Shown here: positions 30,401 to 36,207 of the stretch, in pieces
How positions within the stretch are numbered: position 1 is the stretch's first letter
How the letters are laid out: each line of letters starts with the position of its first letter
Origin: JANQIV01 sp050117315
Lineage (GTDB): Bacteria > Bacteroidota > Ignavibacteria > Ignavibacteriales > Melioribacteraceae
Reading direction: 5' to 3'
Length of the DNA stretch: 36,207 nt
NCBI GenBank assembly: GCA_050117315.1
Contig: JASFMY010000061.1
Span: 1-36,207, forward strand
Notes under the pieces: model-generated
Told to the model about the DNA's origin: nothing
Databases searched by the model: none
What the model saw: only the letters and a program-made list of their open reading frames with translations
Made by a program: the position numbers and the translations under genes

Positions 30401-31984
30401 TCACGCATTAAACTCTTTTATAATCTTCTGAATCTCTCCTTCGCTTATTCCCGATCCGTATACTATTCCTTTTTTGACCTCAGTAGTAGATTTGTCCCCG
30501 GTATTTGAGGATAAAACCGGGTTACCTGCCCGTGCTCTTAATCTTTCTTCAATTTGATTAATAAAACTGCCGTTGGAGGGCTGATTTTTTTTGAACGAGG
30601 AACTGTCGAACGAATTGATTGCATTGCCGGGATTTACCGGGTTCGATTCAAAGGCAAGAGTCTTGATATTAATTAAATGTTTTGCAGTAACGTTTTCGGA
30701 AATAATTGAGCCGCCCCACGTACCGGGACCGAGCGTCATTGACGGGTCAAGTAGTGTTGTAAATCCCACAGCGCCGACAGCACTTGTTGAGTTAACAATA
30801 ATTCTGAATGCAGGTTTTTCAAGCGCGAACTTTAATATAATCTCTCTATCGTTTGAATGAATTGCCATTGAATGCCCTATCCCGCCGAACTCCAGTAGAT
30901 CAATACATTTGTGGCAGCCTTCAAGCCAGCCGTCAACAACATAAAAAGCCAGCATCGGCGAAAGCTTTTCCATTGAAAGCGGTTCTTCTTTTCCTACTTT
31001 AGAACATTCTGCAACCAGGACGGTTGTGTTTTCCGGGACACTGAATCCGGCGTATTGTGCAATGTAGGTCGCAGGTTTGCCTACTATATCAGCGTTAAGT
31101 TTGCCGCCTTTTGTAACTGTATTCTCCAGCATTCTTTTTTCTTCTTCGCTTATGAAATAGCAGCCGTTCTTTTTTGCTTCTTCAATTACTTTGTCTTTTA
31201 ACGGAATATCAACGATCATAGCCTGCTCGGATGAACACAAAACCCCGTTGTCGAAAGTGGTGCCGTAAACAATATCCGCAACCGCTTTTTTATAATCGGC
31301 TGTTCTTTCAATGAACGAGGGGACATTGCCTGCACCGACACCGTAAGCAGGCTTACCGGCGCTGTATGCCGCCTTAACCATTGCAGTACTGCCCGTAGCA
31401 AGTATAACCGCAACATTTTTTTCTTTCATTAAAGCATTTGTTCCTTCAATTGTAGGAATAGTTATGCATTGAATTAATCCTTTGGGAGCGCCTGCTTTCA
31501 CGGCTGCATCTGCCAGCAGCTTCATTGCTTCATTAGTGCTTTTTACGGCTTTGGGGTGAGGACTTGCAACTATGGCGTTCCTTCCTTTTAAAGATATAAT
31601 TACTTTGAACATTGCTGTAGAAGTAGGATTGGTCGAGGGAATTAAAGCTGCTACAACTCCCATTGGTTCGGCTATTTTTACAAGCTTGCCGTTTTTTAAA
31701 ACTTCTATAACACCGACAGTCTTTAAATCTTTTATGTTTTCCCAGACATTTTTTGTCCCGAATCGGTTTTTTACAATCTTATCTTTAACTTTCCCGAATC
31801 CTGTTTCTTCGTGGGCTAATTCGGCAAGTCTTTCCGCCTCGGCATAACCGGCGTCCACCATAGCTTTAACAATTTTATCAACCTGTTCCTGGTTATAATG
31901 TTTGAATTCCAGTTGCGCTTCTTTTGCTTTTGCGGTTAGTTCTCTTACTTCCTGGATTGATTGTAAATCTTTGTCAACGTTCAT
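30401..31984 (-). CDS. CoA-acylating aldehyde dehydrogenase with microcompartment-type C-terminal tail
   Basis: A 527-residue enzyme that would convert an aldehyde such as acetaldehyde or propionaldehyde, with NAD and CoA, to the acyl-CoA (EutE/PduP/AdhE N-domain type). Visible marks: cofactor region GVVAALIPSTNPTSTA (109-124), ILATGSTAMVKAAYSAGKPA (194-213), GVGAGNVPSF, and the catalytic Cys250 in NGVLCSSEQ. Core enzymes end near residue 460. Here a Ser/Asn/Gly-rich linker follows and then SGISEGEIQKIIKEFNA (511-527), a short amphipathic helix like the encapsulation peptides that target enzymes into bacterial microcompartments. No shell gene lies in this window. Stands alone on the minus strand. 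Confidence 0.88.
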   Translation of the reverse strand: MNVDKDLQSIQEVRELTAKAKEAQLEFKHYNQEQVDKIVKAMVDAGYAEAERLAELAHEETGFGKVKDKIVKNRFGTKNVWENIKDLKTVGVIEVLKNGKLVKIAEPMGVVAALIPSTNPTSTAMFKVIISLKGRNAIVASPHPKAVKSTNEAMKLLADAAVKAGAPKGLIQCITIPTIEGTNALMKEKNVAVILATGSTAMVKAAYSAGKPAYGVGAGNVPSFIERTADYKKAVADIVYGTTFDNGVLCSSEQAMIVDIPLKDKVIEEAKKNGCYFISEEEKRMLENTVTKGGKLNADIVGKPATYIAQYAGFSVPENTTVLVAECSKVGKEEPLSMEKLSPMLAFYVVDGWLEGCHKCIDLLEFGGIGHSMAIHSNDREIILKFALEKPAFRIIVNSTSAVGAVGFTTLLDPSMTLGPGTWGGSIISENVTAKHLINIKTLAFESNPVNPGNAINSFDSSSFKKNQPSNGSFINQIEERLRARAGNPVLSSNTGDKSTTEVKKGIVYGSGISEGEIQKIIKEFNA

Positions 31985-32072
31985 TATATTTCCCCGGCTT
32001 TAACAGTACAAAATATAAATATAGGGCTAATAAACTGCAATTTTATTAGACTGAAAAGCAGGTTCCCGCAAT

Positions 32073-32091
32073 AGCAGATTGCAAATCTGCT
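32073..32091 (-). terminator. Small hairpin directly after the LytTR gene
   Basis: AGCAGATT-gca-AATCTGCT, an 8-bp perfect stem with 3-nt loop, begins right next to the stop codon at 32092-32094 (minus strand). No T-run on the minus strand, so termination is only a suggestion. Confidence 0.4.
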
Positions 32092-32841
32092 TTACGTTAG
32101 AAATTCTTTTAACCTGGTGTAACCTGTTTTACTTACCGGAAGAGTTTGCCTGTTTTTAAGGCTGATAGTGTTGGATTCACTTTGGGAAGATTCAATTTTT
32201 TCTATCCGGTCTATTTTTACAATGTATGACCTGTGAATTCTTACAAACTCATCCGGATTAAGATTTTCTTCAAAAAATTTCATTGTCTTTTTCTTCAAAT
32301 ATTTCCCTTTTGAAGAATAAATCATAACATAGTCGTCCTGTGCTTCCAGGTATTCAATTTCTTCGGATGGAATTATAGTAACTTTATTGTTCTGTTTAAC
32401 TGCAACCCGTTCAAGAAATTCTTTAGAATAATTGGTATCCCTTATTAAATCATTCAGTTTGTTTTTAGCCGAATCGATATTCTTAAAATTCTTCAATGCC
32501 TTATTTACCGCGTCATTAAATCTTTCTTTTGAGAAAGGTTTCAACAAATAATCTGTTGCATTTACTTCGAAAGCTTTAATTGCATACTGGTCAAAAGCTG
32601 TTGTGAAAATAATAAGGGGCGGGTCGTCAATTAACTCGAGCATCTCAAAACCGGAGAGTTTCGGCATTTGAATATCGAGAAAAACTATGTCGGGTTTTAA
32701 TTCGTTAATCTTTTCTATTCCGTCAAAACCGTTTCCGCTTTCTGCTATTAATTCAATATTCTCATGTGCTTTTAGAAAATTCTTTATAATGTCTCTTGCA
32801 AGCTTTTCATCGTCGATTATTATTGCCCGGATATTATTCAT
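32092..32841 (-). CDS. LytTR-family response regulator
   Basis: A 249-residue transcription factor. Residues 1-120 are a receiver domain: acidic pocket Asp10-Asp11, phosphorylation site Asp56 in FLDIQMPKLSGF, and the conserved Lys in LLKPFSKERF. Residues about 140-249 are the LytTR DNA-binding domain: VTIIPSEEIEYLEAQDDYVMIYS, then PDEFVRIHRSYIVKIDRIEKI. Such regulators bind paired direct repeats about two helical turns apart. The start codon overlaps the stop of the kinase gene by one base (TAATG), so both are made together as one two-component system. See the repeats at 35397-35430. Confidence 0.93.
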   Translation of the reverse strand: MNNIRAIIIDDEKLARDIIKNFLKAHENIELIAESGNGFDGIEKINELKPDIVFLDIQMPKLSGFEMLELIDDPPLIIFTTAFDQYAIKAFEVNATDYLLKPFSKERFNDAVNKALKNFKNIDSAKNKLNDLIRDTNYSKEFLERVAVKQNNKVTIIPSEEIEYLEAQDDYVMIYSSKGKYLKKKTMKFFEENLNPDEFVRIHRSYIVKIDRIEKIESSQSESNTISLKNRQTLPVSKTGYTRLKEFLT

Positions 32842-33902
32842 TAGATAACCTCCTTTTGCAATGGAATATAAATATTTACTCTGAAAATATTTTTTTCTTT
32901 TGAATAAGTAATTAAATTTTCATGGTTATAAATTAATTTTAGCCTGTTTTTAATATTCTGTAGACCTATGCCTTCGCCTTTTCGCGGGACAGCATCAATA
33001 TCAAAATTATTTTCAACAGTAATTTTTAAGTAATTATTTTCTTCTTTGCATGTCAAAGTGATAATTACTTTTTCAATGCTTTCGTAAACGCCGTGTTTAA
33101 TAGCGTTTTCAAAAATGGGTTGAAGAATCATTGAAGGCACTTTTATTTTTTCGCAGGCTTCGGAAATATTTTCAATATACTCAAATTTATCTTCAAACCT
33201 TACTTTTTCAATCTCAAGGTAGAGTCTTGCATTTTTAATTTCTTCGGTTAACGGTGTTTTCTGCATTTCATTTTTTGAAACCGTGCTCCTCATAAATTCG
33301 GATAATTTTATAGTCATCTCCTGCGCTCTTTCCGGATTCGACATCGTAAGCGAGCTTATTGAATTCAGGCTGTTAAAAATAAAATGCGGGTTGATCTGGT
33401 ACTTTAGCGATTTTAGTTCGGCTTCTTTTACCAGGACTTTCAAATTGGATTCATTTAGTTCCTTCTCTTTGTAGCCCGAGTAAATTACATAAACGTATAT
33501 GATCGAAACAATAACGGCGTAGAACAGAATGCCTATTGCATATCTCCATATAAGCGATGATACTAAGAATTTATAATATGATTCGGAAAATTCAAACAGG
33601 TTCGTCAAAATAAAATAGCAAGCAGTAAGCCATAGTGCAGTTGTAATAAGGGCAGCAGCAAGGTGATTTAGAATTAGTCTAGGGGTTGAATATATATCAA
33701 TTGACATATATTTTACCGGGTACCAAAAGCTTGCCCCAATAATTATATACATTATGTTAAATACCAGGCTATCGGCGAGCGCCGCTTCCAAACTCAATTC
33801 TATTTCAAAATAAATAATAGTGAAATGGATAAACAGCAAAGCAGACCAAACCAAAAGGTAAACCTGCAAATTACTTTTTATAACGGAATTTTTATTAAGC
33901 AT
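32841..33902 (-). CDS. LytS/YehU-type membrane sensor histidine kinase
   Basis: A 353-residue kinase. The N-terminal 145 residues hold about four to five membrane segments (for example VYLLVWSALLFIHFTIIYF, LVFNIMYIIIGASFW, ILFYAVIVSIIYVYVIY). The His_kinase domain (PF06580) follows a helical linker: QINPHFIFNSLNSISSL with phosphate acceptor His173, then LYLEIEKVRFEDKF, and the ATP-binding part PSMILQPIFENAIKHGV and GEGIGLQNIKNRL. No extracellular sensor domain, so it probably senses through its membrane part or through the two LiaF-like partners encoded just upstream. Its start overlaps the end of the previous gene by 8 bases, indicating translational coupling. Confidence 0.93.
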   Translation of the reverse strand: MLNKNSVIKSNLQVYLLVWSALLFIHFTIIYFEIELSLEAALADSLVFNIMYIIIGASFWYPVKYMSIDIYSTPRLILNHLAAALITTALWLTACYFILTNLFEFSESYYKFLVSSLIWRYAIGILFYAVIVSIIYVYVIYSGYKEKELNESNLKVLVKEAELKSLKYQINPHFIFNSLNSISSLTMSNPERAQEMTIKLSEFMRSTVSKNEMQKTPLTEEIKNARLYLEIEKVRFEDKFEYIENISEACEKIKVPSMILQPIFENAIKHGVYESIEKVIITLTCKEENNYLKITVENNFDIDAVPRKGEGIGLQNIKNRLKLIYNHENLITYSKEKNIFRVNIYIPLQKEVI

Positions 33903-34620
33903 AACCTTTTATATCTCCACCGCCGAAAAGAATTACACCTCTAACTTCTAGAATGCTATTATGATTTTGAACCTGGTTCGGGTCTATAACCCTTTTATCT
34001 GAAATGCCTCCGAAAATTACCGGAGCATTTACGTCAACTTTCATGTCGTTTTTTACTATGATATTTAATCCGCCGAATATAATAACAACATCCAAAATGT
34101 TTTTACCTTCTGCCAATTTAGCTTCCCTCAAATCTAAATTTGTTCCGCCAAATAAAGCAGTTATTTTACCGCCTTTAAAGTTTTGGGAAACTATTTTTCT
34201 TTTAACAGTATTCAAAATTGCAGTTATATCAACTGCCTCTCCTACATCTTCACTTTCCGGACCGGTCCATGGAGTATTAGGATGATTATTGGCATTTGTT
34301 AAACTGCCCTTTCTTACCAGGAAATAAATACCTAAAGCTATTAGTGCTAGCGGCCAGTACTCTCGCCATATATATCTAAAAGATACATCAAATACATCAC
34401 TGGCAATTAGCGCCCCGCCGATTAATAAAAGGACATAGCCCAAAAAACTGTTCCTCGAATGAAGAATAATTATAATTCCAACTGCCGTCATAATAGCAGG
34501 CCAGAATCTTATATCGTAAAGAAAATAGTACGGCAGTATATCTGTATTTCTAAGCAGGAAGAATGCTCCGATGATTAAAAGCAGTGCCCCGATCCATGCT
34601 CTTGAATTTGACTTTTCCAT
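33895..34620 (-). CDS. LiaI/LiaF-like membrane protein (copy 2)
   Basis: A 241-residue protein with a four-helix membrane part (WIGALLLIIGAFFLLRNTDI, FWPAIMTAVGIIIILHS, FLGYVLLLIGGALIA, WPLALIALGIYFLV), matching the LiaI/LiaF-like transmembrane unit. It is followed by a cytoplasmic or surface beta-helix type domain of repeated hydrophobic-FGG turns (ITALFGGTNLDLREAKL, VVIIFGGLNIIV, PVIFGGISDKRV, GVILFGGGDIK), as in LiaF. In Firmicutes LiaF restrains a cell-envelope stress kinase. The gene is paralogous to 34638-35333, 17 nt upstream, and overlaps the kinase gene by 8 bases. Confidence 0.85.
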   Translation of the reverse strand: MEKSNSRAWIGALLLIIGAFFLLRNTDILPYYFLYDIRFWPAIMTAVGIIIILHSRNSFLGYVLLLIGGALIASDVFDVSFRYIWREYWPLALIALGIYFLVRKGSLTNANNHPNTPWTGPESEDVGEAVDITAILNTVKRKIVSQNFKGGKITALFGGTNLDLREAKLAEGKNILDVVIIFGGLNIIVKNDMKVDVNAPVIFGGISDKRVIDPNQVQNHNSILEVRGVILFGGGDIKGYA

Positions 34621-34637
34621 TTTTTCTCCTGTTGTTT

Positions 34638-35333
34638 TTAATAACTTTTTATTTCGCCGCCGCCAAAAATTACAATACCTTTAATTACCAGCTTTTTACT
34701 TTCGTCGTATGAAATATTCGGGTCTTTTACACGTTTGTCGGAAAAACCCCCGAATAATGGCAGCGCTTCGTTAACTATCAGCCAATCGCGGGGAACTATA
34801 AATGTATTTCCGCCGAAAATTGTAACCATATCAATTGTGTTGGTTCCTTCAGCGAGTTTACAGTTGTTCAAGTTAATTTCAGAGCCGCCGAAAATTGAAA
34901 TTACGCTGCCGCCCTTAAAGTTGGATGTATAGTATGTTTTCTCCCCGCCGCCGAAAATTGACATGTCGTTTATTTTATCCTGATCTTTTGCCTCTTTATC
35001 ATCATCCTCCATATGAATTTTAGTTGCGAATCTAAATGGCCTATCTTTGCTGAAAAGAAAATAAGCACCGATTACCATTAAAACAATCGGCCAAAATTCA
35101 CCTCCCATAAAGAAGATGCCGATTAGAAAAAGCACGATACCGCCGAGTTTGTTGTTGGTTGAGAAAAAGACTGCCGCCCCGGCAACCAAAAAGAATAACG
35201 GCAAAATTCCTATATCTCTTATAAAATATGGAATTTCTATTATGTGAAAATTATCTAATAGAAAAAGCCCGCCGATTATTATTAAAAATAATCCAATCCA
35301 GATTTTCGGGCTTGTTGTTTTATCTTCCGGCAT
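34638..35333 (-). CDS. LiaI/LiaF-like membrane protein (copy 1)
   Basis: A 231-residue paralogue of the next gene with the same layout: membrane helices (WIGLFLIIIGGLFLLDNFHI, IGILPLFFLVAGAAVFF, GGIVLFLIGIFFMGG, WPIVLMVIGAYFLF), an acidic linker (MEDDDKEAKDQDK) and a repeated FGG domain (SIFGGGEKTYYTSNF, VISIFGGSEINLNNCKLAEG, VTIFGGNTFIV, PLFGGFSDKRV, GIVIFGGGEIKSY). It is the first gene of the four-gene minus-strand operon. ACGGAGGTAG is its ribosome binding site. Likely works with the downstream kinase-regulator pair in envelope-stress sensing; that role is inferred from LiaF. Confidence 0.85.
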   Translation of the reverse strand: MPEDKTTSPKIWIGLFLIIIGGLFLLDNFHIIEIPYFIRDIGILPLFFLVAGAAVFFSTNNKLGGIVLFLIGIFFMGGEFWPIVLMVIGAYFLFSKDRPFRFATKIHMEDDDKEAKDQDKINDMSIFGGGEKTYYTSNFKGGSVISIFGGSEINLNNCKLAEGTNTIDMVTIFGGNTFIVPRDWLIVNEALPLFGGFSDKRVKDPNISYDESKKLVIKGIVIFGGGEIKSY

Positions 35334-35396
35334 TTCTACCTCCGTTTTTTTATTTTTCTGACGCTAATTTAACCGGAGAGTTTTACTTATTAAAAC

Positions 35397-35430
35397 AATT
35401 ATCGGTAAACGAAGTTAAATTGTCGGTAAA
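35397..35430. promoter_or_regulatory. Paired direct repeat upstream of the LiaF-like/LytTR operon
   Basis: AATTATCGGTAAA (35397-35409) and AATTGTCGGTAAA (35418-35430) differ at one base and start 21 bp apart, two helical turns. This is the spacing used by LytTR-type regulators, which bind paired direct repeats. It lies 64 bp before the first gene of the operon that encodes a LytTR regulator, and 79 bp before the divergent channel gene, so it may serve both. Confidence 0.55.
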
Positions 35431-35508
35431 TAGAAATAATTTGTTTTAAGATAACTTTTTGATAATACAGATTTTTTTTATTATTGATAACACTAAAAAA
35501 TTATTTAA

Positions 35509-36207
35509 ATGAAATCAAACGTTTTCAATCAACTTAGATTAGGCCTGGTTACACTTTTAATTATTATTGTATTAGGTACAATAGGTTACGAAATAATCGA
35601 AAGCGATTGGGATCTCCTCGACTCTTTTTATATGACGGTAATTACAATATCGACTACGGGGTTTAAAGAAGTAAAGGACCTTTCTAATCATGGAAGAATA
35701 TTAACTATTTTTTTAATTATTTCGGGAGTGCTCACTATAGGGTATACCGGGGGTAAGGCAGCACAAATGTTGATTGAAACCCAGGTATTCAGGAGGAGGA
35801 GAATGAGTAAAGAACTTGAAACTATTTCCGATCATTATATCGTTTGCGGTTACGGGAGAATGGGCAGACATATATGTGAAGGATTAAAATATAACAAAGT
35901 TCCTTTCGTAGTGATTGAAACCGAGCAAAAGAAAATTGAAGCAATTATTGAAAATGGTTATTTATACATAAACGGCGATGCAACGAATGATGAAATACTT
36001 ACGAAAGCAGGGGTAAAACGGGCAAAGGGCTTAGTGGCTGTTATCAGAACTGACGCTGAAAATGTTTTTGCTACATTATCTGCAAAACAATTGAATCCCG
36101 AAATTTATGTTGTGAGCAGGGCGGTTGAAGAAGGAACCGAGTCAAAACTTATTACAGCCGGGGCAAGCAAAGTAGTAAAGCCTTATGACTCGGTTCCTTC
36201 TTCAACC
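35509..36207 (+). CDS. Potassium channel with TrkA-N (RCK) domain, partial
   Basis: The gene runs off the window after 233 codons. MKSNVFNQLRLGLVTLLIII begins the first membrane helix. A pore loop follows (FYMTVITISTTGFKEVKDL, about 40-58), then the second helix ILTIFLIISGVLTIGY. From about 105 an RCK/TrkA-N Rossmann domain starts (DHYIVCGYGRMGRHICEGL), continuing VVIETEQKKIEAI, INGDATNDEILTKAGV. It gates or conducts K+ in response to nucleotides. The filter reads TTGFKE instead of the classic TVGYGD, with Lys53 in place of the last Gly. Related bacterial channels vary here, so it may still be a channel. Confidence 0.85.
   Translation, partial: MKSNVFNQLRLGLVTLLIIIVLGTIGYEIIESDWDLLDSFYMTVITISTTGFKEVKDLSNHGRILTIFLIISGVLTIGYTGGKAAQMLIETQVFRRRRMSKELETISDHYIVCGYGRMGRHICEGLKYNKVPFVVIETEQKKIEAIIENGYLYINGDATNDEILTKAGVKRAKGLVAVIRTDAENVFATLSAKQLNPEIYVVSRAVEEGTESKLITAGASKVVKPYDSVPSST

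Overview
The window looks like a chromosomal segment from an Ignavibacteria-type member of the Bacteroidota/Chlorobi group. A secreted protein (18775-20436) ends in a C-terminal sorting domain with the NYPNPFNPETTI signature typical of Ignavibacteria and relatives. A TonB-dependent receptor with a carboxypeptidase-regulatory N-domain, several lipoproteins and AT-rich DNA fit the same group. This assignment is inference from protein style, not a database match. No rRNA or tRNA gene was recognised.

Region 1 (1-6.6 kb) is an accessory stretch of small, unrelated genes, all on the + strand. They are lipoproteins, a short sorting-domain protein, two decayed toxin-antitoxin loci, a methyltransferase and a remarkable TIR-inositol monophosphatase fusion (3884-5152). 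Many of the gaps carry one family of hairpin repeats, about 100 bp when complete, in which two half-elements face each other (REPIN-like). The RelE/ParE toxin gene is broken by a frameshift and by a 139-bp TA-flanked MITE whose precise removal restores the reading frame.

Region 2 (6.7-10.4 kb) is a TetR-controlled operon: regulator, periplasmic amidohydrolase, TonB-dependent receptor. A long perfect palindrome overlaps the likely promoter. The receptor is now a pseudogene with a large internal deletion. Region 3 (10.4-16.4 kb) is a graveyard of mobile DNA: a broken IS110-family element with hairpins on both sides, an IS1380-family transposase, an IS982-like relic, and the last 60 nt (domains V and VI) of a group II intron. 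A VOC-methyltransferase fusion gene sits among them.

Region 4 (16.4-22 kb) looks like ordinary chromosome: GNAT acetyltransferase, M16 peptidase, secreted sorting-domain protein and ComM/YifB. Region 5 (22-28.5 kb) is a conflict or defence island inserted beside comM. It holds a truncated ATPase, a SWIM-SNF2 helicase, a DUF6922-like/AbiEii pair and a TOTE-type primase-helicase gene. That last gene is destroyed by a second MITE, a frameshift and an inverted junction with a comM relic. Pieces of a second comM copy lie on both sides of the island.

Region 6 (28.7-36.2 kb) starts with a 41-bp tandem repeat upstream of an unknown helical protein. It continues with a CoA-acylating aldehyde dehydrogenase carrying a microcompartment-type C-terminal tail, a four-gene LiaF-like/LytS/LytTR operon with a paired direct repeat in its promoter region, and the start of a K+ channel with a TrkA-N domain that runs off the window. 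The strongest candidate for a new system is the TIR-IMPase fusion.
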